Both the position numbers and the translations under genes were made by a program. A stretch of 64,000 nt of DNA from Dongia_B sp964406155 (lineage in GTDB: Bacteria; Pseudomonadota; Alphaproteobacteria; Dongiales; Dongiaceae): the NCBI GenBank assembly GCA_964406155.1, contig CAYOQR010000021.1:1-64000 (forward strand), in the 5' to 3' direction. Positions 10,112 through 18,231 of the stretch are shown here, in pieces. Position 1 is the first letter of the stretch; each line of letters starts with the position of its first letter. Under the pieces are notes generated by a model. It was not told the DNA's origin. It worked only from the letters and a program-made list of their open reading frames with translations, and searched no databases.

Positions 10112-10860
10112 TGGATCAGCGTTCCAGTCAGCGTTACGGCCGCCTCTACGGTCTCGGCGTCGGCCCCGGCGACCCCGAACTCATCACGGTGAAGTCCCTG
10201 CGCCTGCTGCAGGCCGCCCCCGTCGTCGCCTATCACGCCGCCAAGGGCAAGAAGGGCAACGCCCTCACCATCGTCGAGAAATATCTCAGCGAGAAACAGA
10301 TCCTGGTGCCGCTGGTCTATCCCGTCACCACGGAGAAGCTGCCGGCGCATCTTTGCTACGAAGAAGTGATCCTCGACTTCTACAAGGAGATCAGCACCGA
10401 GCTCGCCGCCCATCTCGAAGCAGGCCGCGATGTGGCCGTGGCCTGCGAGGGCGATCCCTTCTTCTACGGCTCCTTCATGTATCTGCATGACCGGCTCTCG
10501 TCGCGCTACGAGACCGAGGTGGTGCCGGGCGTGTGCTCGATGCTGGCCGGCGCCGCCGTGCTGGGGGCGCCTTTGGTTTATCGCAACCAGAGCCTGACCG
10601 TGCTTTCCGGCGTGCTCGACGCAGCCGAATTGAAGCGGCGCCTCGCCGCCACCGATGCGGCGGCGATCATGAAGCTCGGCGCCAATCTCGCCAAGGTGCG
10701 CGATGTCATCGAGGAACTCGGCCTGATGGACCGCGCGCTCTATGTGGAGCGTGCCACCATGCAGGCGCAGCGCATCCTGCCCTTGGCCGAGGTCGATCCG
10801 TCGAGCTCGCCCTATTTCTCCATCGTCCTGGTTCCCGGCAAGAGATGGGCCGGCAAATGA
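10111..10860 (+). CDS. cobI: Precorrin-2 C20-methyltransferase
   Basis: 249 residues of the tetrapyrrole methylase fold: LYGLGVGPGDPELITVKSLR at the start, CEGDPFFYGSFMYLHDRL in the SAM site, and VPGVCSMLAGAA. It adds the C20 methyl to precorrin-2, giving precorrin-3A, the substrate of CobG in the same operon. Stop overlaps the next start by ATGA. Confidence 0.96.
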   Translation: MDQRSSQRYGRLYGLGVGPGDPELITVKSLRLLQAAPVVAYHAAKGKKGNALTIVEKYLSEKQILVPLVYPVTTEKLPAHLCYEEVILDFYKEISTELAAHLEAGRDVAVACEGDPFFYGSFMYLHDRLSSRYETEVVPGVCSMLAGAAVLGAPLVYRNQSLTVLSGVLDAAELKRRLAATDAAAIMKLGANLAKVRDVIEELGLMDRALYVERATMQAQRILPLAEVDPSSSPYFSIVLVPGKRWAGK

Positions 10861-12638
10861 CCACAGCCGCGTCGGCCGACAATCGCGCCGCCACTATCAA
10901 GCAGCCGGCTATCGTCATCCTCGGCGCCAACAGCCTGGCGACGGCGCGGCGCATCCAGGCCGCCTGCCCCGGCGCCACGGTCTACGGCCTCACGGGCCGC
11001 GTGCCCTCTCAACAGGACGGGGGTGCGGATATCGCCTTCGAGCATTTCGGCACGACGATCCGCGAGCTCTATGAAAGCGACACGCCGATCGTCGCCCTCT
11101 GCGCCGCCGGCATCGTCATCCGCTCTATCGCTCCCTTGTTGCAGAACAAGCGCGCTGAGCCGCCGGTCCTCGCCGTCGCCGAGGATGGCAGCGCCGTGGT
11201 GCCGCTGCTGGGCGGCCTGCGCGGCGTCAATGTGCTGGCCCGCCGCATCGCCGAGGGCCTCGGCGTCGCGCCTGCCATCACCACGACCGGCGAATTGCGC
11301 TTCGGCACCTGCCTGCTCAATCCGCCGCCGGGCTATGAATTGCGCAACCTTGCCGACGGCAAGACCTTCATCTCCAATCTGCTGGCCGGCGAGAAAGTGC
11401 GTGTCGATGGTGACGCCACCTGGCTGGAATCCGCGCAATTGCCGGTCGATCCATCGGCGCGCCTCGCCATCACCGTGACGCCCCGCGATATTGCGCCGAC
11501 GGGCGACCAGCTCGTCTTCCATGCACGCACCATCGTCATCGGCCTCGCTGGTGTCACCGGCGACGTGACGCAGGCCATCGACGCCGCGTTGAAGGCCGGC
11601 GGCTATACCAGCCGCGCCCTCGCCTGCCTGATCGCCGATGAAAGCGAGATCGGCAATGCGGCGATCCATGCGGCGGCGGCCGCTTTCGACCGTCCGTTGC
11701 GCTTCCTGAAGCCGCAGGACGCCGCAAATCCTGCTGAGAGTCTCGCCCGTGCCGCCGTGCCCGATCCGGTGCAGCCGATCGCGATGCGGAACGGCATCGC
11801 CCTCGCCATCGCCGCCACCCCGGCCGACATCCGTACCGTCGGCCGCAAGCGCGGCCGCCTCGCCGTGATCGGCCTCGGCCCCGGTGATGTCAGCCTGATG
11901 GCGCCGGTGGTGAAGGAGGAATTGCAGCGCGCCGAGGACATCCTCGGCTACGAGACCTATGTGCGCATGGCGGAAGATGCCGCCGGCCCCTTCCGCGCCG
12001 ATCAGGTACGGCACGCCACCGACAACCGCGAGGAAATGCAGCGCGCCCGCCATGCCTTCGAGCTCGCCGCCAGCGGCCGCTCGGTGGTGATGGTCTCCTC
12101 CGGCGACCCCGGCGTCTTCGCCATGGCGGCGGCGGTCGTCGAGGCCCTGCATGACTCCAGCGATCCTGCCTGGCATGCCGTCGATCTCGCGATCCTGCCC
12201 GGCATCTCGGCGGCCCTGGCGGCGGCCTCCCGCGCCGGCGCGCCGCTCGGCCACGATTTCTGTATCCTCTCGCTTTCGGACAATCTGAAGCCCTGGGAGG
12301 TAATCGAGAAACGCCTGGCGCTTGCCGGCGAAGCCGATCTCGCCATGGCCTTCTACAACCCGATCTCCAAGGCGCGCCCCTGGCAATTGGGCCGCGCACT
12401 CGACATCCTGCGCCAGCACCGAGCACCGGAAACGCCTGTCGTCCTCGGCCGCGATATCGGCCGCCCGGCGGAATCGCTGCGCGTCACCACGCTCGGCGAG
12501 CTGACACCCGAGCAGGTCGATATGCGCACCGTCGTCATCCTCGGCTCGTCGCAGACCCGCTGCTTCCCCCGCCTCAACAGCGGCGACTGGGTCTATACCC
12601 CCCGCTGGTACGGCACCAAGCCTGAGGATGCGAACTGA
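10857..12638 (+). CDS. cobJ: CbiG/CobE-like domain fused to precorrin-3B C17-methyltransferase
   Basis: 593 residues. Residues about 15-320 are CbiG-like (IVALCAAGIVIRSIAPLLQNK, then VVPLLGGLRGVNVLARRIAEGLG, then a CobE/CbiG-C region containing GGYTSRALACLIADE); residues about 331-593 are CobJ (GRLAVIGLGPGDVSLMAP, SSGDPGVFAMA, FYNPISKARPWQ). CobJ contracts the ring and methylates C17 of precorrin-3B. CbiG opens the lactone in the anaerobic pathway, so in this CobG-containing operon the N-terminal domain may have a CobE-like or auxiliary role. Such fusions are known in alphaproteobacteria. ATG at 10857 overlaps the cobI stop; last gene before a strong hairpin. Confidence 0.93.
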   Translation: MTTAASADNRAATIKQPAIVILGANSLATARRIQAACPGATVYGLTGRVPSQQDGGADIAFEHFGTTIRELYESDTPIVALCAAGIVIRSIAPLLQNKRAEPPVLAVAEDGSAVVPLLGGLRGVNVLARRIAEGLGVAPAITTTGELRFGTCLLNPPPGYELRNLADGKTFISNLLAGEKVRVDGDATWLESAQLPVDPSARLAITVTPRDIAPTGDQLVFHARTIVIGLAGVTGDVTQAIDAALKAGGYTSRALACLIADESEIGNAAIHAAAAAFDRPLRFLKPQDAANPAESLARAAVPDPVQPIAMRNGIALAIAATPADIRTVGRKRGRLAVIGLGPGDVSLMAPVVKEELQRAEDILGYETYVRMAEDAAGPFRADQVRHATDNREEMQRARHAFELAASGRSVVMVSSGDPGVFAMAAAVVEALHDSSDPAWHAVDLAILPGISAALAAASRAGAPLGHDFCILSLSDNLKPWEVIEKRLALAGEADLAMAFYNPISKARPWQLGRALDILRQHRAPETPVVLGRDIGRPAESLRVTTLGELTPEQVDMRTVVILGSSQTRCFPRLNSGDWVYTPRWYGTKPEDAN

Positions 12639-12641
12639 CAC

Positions 12642-12676
12642 GGCGATGACGCCGGCAACGCGCCGGCGTCATCGCC
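12642..12676 (+). terminator. 15-bp perfect hairpin ending the cob operon
   Basis: Arms 12642-12656 and 12662-12676 are perfectly complementary (GGCGATGACGCCGGC pairing with GCCGGCGTCATCGCC) around a 5-nt loop, starting 4 bases after the cobJ stop. No T-tract follows, so it may act as a rho-assisted or mRNA-stabilising 3' structure rather than a classical intrinsic terminator. Confidence 0.7.
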
Positions 12677-13372
12677 AAAGCTCCCACCTCACCGACATCT
12701 TCCGGTTTCTCACTGCCGGCCTCGCACAATATCCACATCCTCTCATTTGTCCTTGCCGGGCTTGACCCGGCAATCCATCGCAAAGGCCGCGCCCGGCATC
12801 AGCCATGGACCCTCGGGTCAAGCCCGAGGGTGACAGAGGAGAAACGGCTAACCGCAGTACAAAACAAGACGTTGTAGGCTCCACTAATCTCGCGCAACAT
12901 CCGCACCCTCTCATTTGTCATTGCCGGGCTTGATCCGGCAATCCATCGCAAAGGCCACGCGCGGCATCAGCCATGGACCTCGGGTCAAGCCCGAGGGTGA
13001 CAAGAGGGACAGTGAGCAGCGATGCGACACACTCTGCTGTCAACACAACCAGTCTCGCACGTCATCAACCGCCCCCTCACCCCAACCCTCTCCCCACAAG
13101 TGGGGCGAGGGAGCTCACCGAGTGGTCGCTACCACCCGGTCAAAGATGCAGACCTCAGTAAGGCGCATGTATCGGAGGCCAACAGCAGCGCTCCCTCTCC
13201 CCTCTGCCGACATATGTCGGCCTACGCCGACGGTGTGGGAGAGGGTTGGGGTGGGGGGGGGTGGCGGCAACATATGAGATGCCTAAAGATGAAACTTCTT
13301 CATCTCGAAGAGCTTCCATGAGGCCGCTGCCTCAATGCTTCCCACGCATCACTGCGGACGCTGCACCCGATC
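12677..13372. repeat. Gap filled with dispersed REP-like repeats
   Basis: No gene seen. Family A palindromes (GCCGGGCTTGACCCGGCAAT partnered with CCATGGACC and CGGGTCAAGCCCGAGG) occur twice, about 12745-12835 and 12915-13005. Family B (CCCTCACCCCAACCCTCTCC with CACAAGTGGGG) occurs at about 13070-13115, and its partner with the ATGTCGGCCTACGCCGAC core and a G9 run at about 13190-13265. Confidence 0.85.
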
Positions 13373-14173
13373 TCACCCGGCCCGCAGCACATCCCGCGCC
13401 CACGCCACCGCCGCCGCGACCTTCGGCACGGCGGGGAGATCCGGTCGGGCGGGACGGGCCAGCATGACGACGCGGATGCCCTGCTCCCGCGCCGCCGTCA
13501 GCTTGGCATCAGTCGCGGTACCGCCGCTGTTCTTGCAGACGATGGTATCGATGCGATGGTCCCGCAACAGCGCGCGTTCATCCTCCAGATGGAACGGTCC
13601 GCGCGCCAGCAGCAGCTCGCGCCGGGCGAACGTCAAGGAAGCGTCCGGCGCCTCGACCGAGCGGATCAGGAACCAGATGTCGTCAAGGGCGGTGAAGGGT
13701 GCCAGTTCCTGCCGGCCGACAGTCAGGAAGACGCGATGCGCGCGGCCGCGCAGGGCTTCAGCCGCCGCCGGCCAGTCGCTGACCTGCTCCCAGCGATCCT
13801 CCGGCCCCGGCTGCCAGGCCGGCCGTTCCAGGCGCAAGAGCGGCACGCCGGCCTGCGCACAGGCGGCAGCGGCGTTCCAGCCCATGCGCGCGGCGAAGGG
13901 ATGGGTGGCATCGATGACCGCCGCGACGGCCTGATCGCGCAGGTAGTGCGCCAACCCTTCGCTGCCGCTGCAATCCGCACGGCTGAACCCGCCGACGCGC
14001 AATTCGCCGGCCGGCAGGCGCGGCGTGGCGACGCGCCCCGCCATGGAGGTGATCACCCGCAGCCCGGCGATCTCGCCCCCCAAACGCTCCACCGCCGCCT
14101 CGGCCAAAGCGAAGCCCTCGCCGGTGCCGCCCAGGATCAGCAAGGTAGGTGAAGTTGGAAGATGCGCCGGCAT
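13373..14173 (-). CDS. cobK: Precorrin-6A reductase
   Basis: 266 residues from ATG 14173 (MPAHLPTSPTLLILGGTGE); the frame is open to 14233 but the dinucleotide-binding GGTGE should be close to the N-terminus. Conserved ATHPFAARMGWNAAAAC and VCKNSGGTATDAKLTAAREQG are clear CobK/CbiJ marks. It reduces precorrin-6A with NADPH to precorrin-6Y (dihydroprecorrin-6X), the substrate of CobL. Separately transcribed and convergent with the cobG operon; no riboswitch was found upstream of it. Confidence 0.95.
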   Translation of the reverse strand: MPAHLPTSPTLLILGGTGEGFALAEAAVERLGGEIAGLRVITSMAGRVATPRLPAGELRVGGFSRADCSGSEGLAHYLRDQAVAAVIDATHPFAARMGWNAAAACAQAGVPLLRLERPAWQPGPEDRWEQVSDWPAAAEALRGRAHRVFLTVGRQELAPFTALDDIWFLIRSVEAPDASLTFARRELLLARGPFHLEDERALLRDHRIDTIVCKNSGGTATDAKLTAAREQGIRVVMLARPARPDLPAVPKVAAAVAWARDVLRAG

Positions 14174-14672
14174 GACCGCTCTGTCGTCAGGAACAAACTG
14201 CCGGCACTCTGCCCCAACGCACCGGCGCGGCAAAGAGAAAAGCGCGGGCGAAAGAGATGCCGCCAGCCTATACCGGGACCCGTTTACGCAAGGCGCCGAT
14301 ACATCTGATCTTGGAAGCTCTTCGATCCAGAAGCGTCCGCGTTTTTTGCAGACATCTCATATGGCCTCGCCACCCCTCACCCCAACCCTCTCCCCACAAG
14401 TGGGTAGAGGGAGCCTAAGCGCTTATATCGCTCGCTGATTTTCCAGGAGAAACGATGAAGCCTCCCTCTCTTCGTGAGAGCGGGAGGCGGGCCGGGGTGA
14501 GGGATGGCGATGGCAATCCGGATCAAGACGACGACAGGTTCCGCCTGCAGTCCTAACAGCCTCTCCCCGCCCGGCTTCTCTCTGCCAAGCCTCTCCCTTC
14601 CAGACTCCACACGTCCCCGTTTCCTCCCGTACTGGTTTTCCCCTATCATCGGGCGGTCTCGTCATCGAGAAT
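14174..14672. repeat. Gap with dispersed REP-like repeats
   Basis: No gene seen. A family B copy (CCCTCACCCCAACCCTCTCC, ACAAGTGGG) lies at about 14370-14415, followed by the associated segment TATATCGCTCGCTGATTTTCC and a GGGAGGCGGGCC-type half at about 14455-14505. The same TATATCGCTCG block recurs near 53520. Confidence 0.75.
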
Positions 14673-15140
14673 GTGGATGCCATGCTTGAGCAGCTTCTTC
14701 TGGCCGGTGCCTTCTTTGTCGCCTGCGTCGCCGTTCATCTCGGCGGTACCCTGGCGATCTTCTCGCGCTTTGGCCGTCAATCCCAGAAACTCACCTATCA
14801 CAGTCCGTCCTTATACCTGTTGCTGATGTTCGCGATCTGGCTGCTCCTCGCCTTGCATGTCACCGAGATCCTGTTCTGGGCTCTCGGCTATGTCTGGGTC
14901 GGCGCGCTCAAGGATTTCAGCAGCGGTTTCTATTTCTCCATCGTGACCTATGCCACCGTGGGATATGGCGACATGATCCTCGGCCCGGCCTGGCGCATCT
15001 TCGGCGCATTGGAGGGGTTGACCGGCACCCTGCTGGTCGGCTGGTCGACCGGTATCATTTTCGCTGTCTTCAGCCTGCTGCTGCGGGCCCGCATCGAGCA
15101 CCTGGCACACGGCATCTATCGCCCGAGTGACACGCATTGA
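14673..15140 (+). CDS. Two-transmembrane potassium channel-like protein (Ion_trans_2)
   Basis: 155 residues. The selectivity filter TVGYGD is at residues 95-100, flanked by a pore helix (SGFYFSIVTYA) and a following membrane helix (LLVGWSTGIIFAVFSLLL). Two additional hydrophobic segments at about 8-30 and 47-75 suggest three or four membrane spans in total. No cytoplasmic RCK/TrkA-N domain is present, so gating is unclear. Starts at 14673 and 14682 are both possible. Stands alone; a phage-tail-like gene follows after 160 bp. Confidence 0.87.
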   Translation: MDAMLEQLLLAGAFFVACVAVHLGGTLAIFSRFGRQSQKLTYHSPSLYLLLMFAIWLLLALHVTEILFWALGYVWVGALKDFSSGFYFSIVTYATVGYGDMILGPAWRIFGALEGLTGTLLVGWSTGIIFAVFSLLLRARIEHLAHGIYRPSDTH

Positions 15141-15199
15141 CCACGATTCCGGGGGCCGCCCGGCGGTACCGCCACAGCGCGAGAGATTCAGCTAGAAAG

Positions 15200-15292
15200 C
15201 CGTGGCGAAGAATGCCACGGTAAAGGCATGGAAACGGTGCGGCTGGCCAGGCGCGATGCGCGGGCCTCCCCACCATCGCGCCTGGCCAGCCG
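15200..15292 (+). promoter_or_regulatory. Two hairpins in the leader of the tail-sheath gene
   Basis: Hairpin 1: CCGTGGC 15200-15206 with GCCACGG 15214-15220. Hairpin 2: a perfect 18-bp inverted repeat, arms 15240-15257 and 15275-15292, 17-nt loop. The second arm ends directly at GAGGA, the likely ribosome site of the gene starting at 15302. It could regulate translation or serve as a terminator for the upstream channel gene. Confidence 0.6.
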
Positions 15293-15301
15293 AGGATCGT
15301 C

Positions 15302-16540
15302 ATGCCGACCAACGTGACTTATCCGGGTGTCTATATCCAAGAACTGCCGGCCGGAACCCAGCCCATTCCCGGCGTGCCGACGGCGATCTGCGCCTTCGTC
15401 GGTACCGCCGCGCAAGGTCCGTTCAACCAGCCGGTCGAGATCGGCTGCCTCGCCGCCTTCCAGCGCCAGTTCGGCACATCGCCTGCCGATACGCCGGCGC
15501 AAGAGACCCGGGCCCGAGAAACCCCACTGGACGAAGCGGTACGGCTGTTCTTCGAAAACGGCGGCGGCACGGCGATCGTCGTCCGCCTGCCCCGCACCCC
15601 ATCCCCCGACGCGCCGCCTCCCGATGCCTCGACCCTCATCGGCGATCCAGTCGCCAAAAGCGGGCTCCATGCCCTCGACACGCAGCGCTTCAATCTGCTC
15701 TGCCTGCCGCCATTCGAACACGGCCACGATCATGCGCCGGAAACCTGGGCCGCGGCGGCGGATTACTGCTTCAGCCGCAAGGCGATCCTGCTGATCGATC
15801 CGCCGTCGTCCTGGACCGCCGACCGCCAGACCGCTCTCGCCGCCACGCAAGCTGGCATCGTTGCCCTGCAGCAGGCGATCGGCGCCGGGACTTGTGCCAA
15901 TGCGGCGCTCTATTTCCCGCCTCTCCGCCTCCCCGGCGAAGCAGCAACGGGAAGCGACCGCATCCCACCCAGCGGCGCCATCGCCGGCATCATCGCCCGC
16001 AGCGACGCCGAGCATGGCGTCTGGAAAGCGCCGGCCGGTTTACACACCCTGATCGCCGGGATCGCCGATCTCGCTTATCCGCTGACCGATGGCGAGACCG
16101 CGCTTCTCAATCCGCTCGGCCTCAACTGCCTGCGCAGCTTTCCTGGCCATGGACATGTGGTCTGGGGTGCTCGAACGCTCGCCGGCAACGACACATCCGG
16201 GTCGGACTGGACCTATCTGCCGATACGGCGGCTGGTGCTCTTCATCGAGGAGAGCCTCGCCGCGGGCACCGCCTGGACCGTCTTCGAACCCAATGACGAG
16301 CGGCTTTGGGCCAAACTGCATCTTGTCATCGGCGATTTCCTGCAGCGTCTGTTCCTGCAAGGTGCCTTCCAGGGCACGGTGGCGCATGACGCCTATTTCC
16401 TGAAATGCGACCGCAGCACGGTGACGCAAAGCGACATCGACCAGGGCATCGTCAATGTCGTGATCGGCTTGGCGCCATTGAAGCCGGCGGAATTCGTGGT
16501 GATCAGCCTGCGGCTGATCGCGGGGCAGAGCGAGACCTAG
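15302..16540 (+). CDS. Contractile tail sheath protein
   Basis: 412 residues. The opening (TYPGVYIQELPAG, PIPGVPTAICAFVGTA) and the C-terminal domain (TAWTVFEPNDERLWAKL then FLQRLFLQGAFQG, then GIVNVVIGLAPLKPAEFVVISL) are those of sheath proteins of contractile phage tails and extracellular contractile injection systems; YIQE and PLKPAEF are strongly conserved across them. It would polymerise around the tube and contract. It is somewhat shorter than the usual ~480-500 residues, with a reduced outer domain. The tube gene follows; no baseplate, spike, sheath terminator or AAA gene is in the window, so it is an orphan pair here. Confidence 0.88.
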   Translation: MPTNVTYPGVYIQELPAGTQPIPGVPTAICAFVGTAAQGPFNQPVEIGCLAAFQRQFGTSPADTPAQETRARETPLDEAVRLFFENGGGTAIVVRLPRTPSPDAPPPDASTLIGDPVAKSGLHALDTQRFNLLCLPPFEHGHDHAPETWAAAADYCFSRKAILLIDPPSSWTADRQTALAATQAGIVALQQAIGAGTCANAALYFPPLRLPGEAATGSDRIPPSGAIAGIIARSDAEHGVWKAPAGLHTLIAGIADLAYPLTDGETALLNPLGLNCLRSFPGHGHVVWGARTLAGNDTSGSDWTYLPIRRLVLFIEESLAAGTAWTVFEPNDERLWAKLHLVIGDFLQRLFLQGAFQGTVAHDAYFLKCDRSTVTQSDIDQGIVNVVIGLAPLKPAEFVVISLRLIAGQSET

Positions 16541-16625
16541 AGCCGGATGCCATCAAGTGGAATCGCAAGCGCGATTTCACCTGATGGCTGAATCCGCCTC
16601 TACTCAATGAATTAGAGCGCGATCG
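16541..16625. repeat. Dispersed inverted-repeat element (third family)
   Basis: Near-perfect arms at 16549-16566 and 16571-16588 (GCCATCAAGTGGAATCGC against GCGATTTCACCTGATGGC) followed by AATCCGCCTCTACTCAATGA and GAGCGCGATC. Related copies are at 33950-34078, 60268-60395 and 61052-61105. Resembles the intergenic mosaic elements of alphaproteobacteria. Confidence 0.7.
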
Positions 16626-16636
16626 GGGAGCAAGCG

Positions 16637-17281
16637 ATGAACGACATTCCGGAGATCGGCCCCTCAGAGATCGGCCCCCCGGGGATCGGCCTGCCGGAGA
16701 TCAGTCCTTCTGAAATTGGCAAGGCCGCGAAGCCTGTGCTGAAGTCGACAACGAAGGCGCGGCGGACCGATCCTTATCCGGCCTATCGGTTCCGCGTGAA
16801 ATGGGACGGCCGCTATGTCGCCGGCATCTCCAAGGTCAGCGCCCTCAAAAGCACGACCGAGGTGATCGATTACCGCATGGGCGGCGACCCCGCCAATATC
16901 CGCAAACTGCCGGGCCGCACGCGCTACGAGCCGATCATCCTGGAACGCGGCATCACCCGCGACAAAGCCTTCGAGGATTGGGTCAAGCAGGTGCAGCGGG
17001 CTGGCGTCGGGATCGGCGCCGGTGCCGGCATCGGCATGGGCCCGCTCAACAATCCGGCGGCCCAGCCCTTCCGCAAGGATGTGGTCCTCGAATTACGCGA
17101 CGAGGCCGGGCATCTCGTCGCCGCCTATAAGATCCATCGCTGCTGGGTCTCGGAATACCAGGCCCTGCCCGATCTCGATGCCGGTGGCAATGCGATCGCG
17201 ATCGAGCAGATCAAGCTGGAACATGAAGGCTTCGAGCGCGACGATAGTGTTGCCGAACCCTTCGGAGGCGGTCATCCTTGA
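16637..17281 (+). CDS. Tail tube protein (T4 gp19-like family) with repeat-rich N-terminus
   Basis: 214 residues. From about residue 48 (YPAYRFRVKWDGRYVAGISKVSALKSTTEV) it matches the gp19/tube family of contractile tails, including YRMGGDP, KLPGRTRYEPIILERGITRD, and the C-terminal IEQIKLEHEGFER. It should form the inner tube threaded through the sheath encoded upstream. The first ~30 residues are five imperfect pentapeptides (EIGPS EIGPP GIGLP EISPS EIGK) encoded by 15-bp tandem repeats, absent from ordinary tube proteins. A Gly/Ala-rich insert (VGIGAGAGIGMG) lies near residue 120. The gene starts shortly after the inverted-repeat element. Confidence 0.87.
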   Translation: MNDIPEIGPSEIGPPGIGLPEISPSEIGKAAKPVLKSTTKARRTDPYPAYRFRVKWDGRYVAGISKVSALKSTTEVIDYRMGGDPANIRKLPGRTRYEPIILERGITRDKAFEDWVKQVQRAGVGIGAGAGIGMGPLNNPAAQPFRKDVVLELRDEAGHLVAAYKIHRCWVSEYQALPDLDAGGNAIAIEQIKLEHEGFERDDSVAEPFGGGHP

Positions 17282-17343
17282 AGGACCGGCGGCAATGATC
17301 AAGCCTTGATCCCAATCACCACATCATGAAATCGGAGCATCGG

Positions 17344-17634
17344 ATGAAAGCCTATTGCATCGTTTACGAAACCATCGACGACCCGAAGCCCTTCGAGGAA
17401 TATCGCAGCCAGGTCATGCCGACTCTCGATGCCTATGAAGGTCGCTTCATCGTGCGCGGCGGCACCTTCACCGCCCTGGAAGGCGAGATGCCCTATCAGC
17501 GCATCGCCGTGCTCGAATTCCCGTCCCGCGAAAAGGCCGAAGGCTGGTATAACTCCCCCGCCTATCAACGCATCCTGCCCCTGCGCCTCAAGGCCGCGCA
17601 TTGCCAGTTCGTCATCGTGGACGGGATCGCGTGA
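17344..17634 (+). CDS. DUF1330 domain protein
   Basis: 96 residues from ATG 17344, which has GGAG eight bases upstream; an earlier ATG (17326) has none. The pattern KAYCIVYETIDDPKPFEEYRSQV, then GRFIVRGG and VLEFPSREKAEGWYNSPAYQ is the DUF1330 dimeric alpha/beta-barrel family. Enzymatic role unknown. Probably an independent gene although it follows the tube gene by 62 bp. Confidence 0.9.
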   Translation: MKAYCIVYETIDDPKPFEEYRSQVMPTLDAYEGRFIVRGGTFTALEGEMPYQRIAVLEFPSREKAEGWYNSPAYQRILPLRLKAAHCQFVIVDGIA

Positions 17635-17639
17635 GATAA

Positions 17640-18231
17640 AGACAGCAGCTCTTCTGCAAAAAGGGAAAGTGTCTTTGCGTTACGCGGCGCCTGCAATCTC
17701 TCGTCTGTCATTACGGGACTTGACCCACTGTTCTCCAGTTAAAAGCTGGGCCTACATGGTGTCATCTCATGTATCGCCGACACCCCCTCACCCCAACCCT
17801 CTCCCGCCCCGTCGGCGCAAGCCGACATTCGTCGGCAGGGGGAGAGGGAGCGTTTTTTTTCTGATTCGTACAGCATATGCGTTTCCTCATTTGTCATTGC
17901 CGGGCTTGACCCGGCAATCCATGGCTGAGGCAGTGCGCAGCATCTCCCATGGACCCCCGGGTCAAGCCCGGGGGTGACGTAGGTGCAGGTGTCGCGCGAA
18001 TCCTGTAACAGCGCTCCCTCTTCCCCTGCTGACACATTTCCGCCTGTACAAACGGGGTGGCGATAGCAAGTGAGGTCCTTGCAGTTAAAGCCTCCCTTGC
18101 ATCGGGGAACTTCCAACACCCGATCTATCCCGCACTTCCTCAGACAGAGTTCATCCTTAACCGGGCAACAGCGGGCTTGACCCGGCAGCCCATGGCTAAG
18201 CCAGCCTCTCCCCGCCCAGCCGCGCGCGCCA
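17640..18231. repeat. Gap with dispersed REP-like repeats
   Basis: No gene seen. Family B at about 17785-17850 (CCCTCACCCCAACCCTCTCC with GTCGGCGCAAGCCGACATTCGTCGGC), family A at about 17893-17985 (paired GCCGGGCTTGACCCGGCAAT and CCCGGGTCAAGCCCGGGGG), a partial B half near 18010-18050 and a partial A half near 18170-18195. Confidence 0.8.

Noticed and set aside
10812..12641. 609-codon open frame opposite the cbiG-cobJ fusion
   Set aside because: Shadow frame; the plus strand shows unmistakable CbiG and CobJ motifs and coupled starts.
15302..17281. Complete prophage or complete contractile injection system
   Set aside because: Only sheath and tube are present; flanking genes are a channel and DUF1330, and the terminase pair is more than 20 kb away with unrelated genes between.
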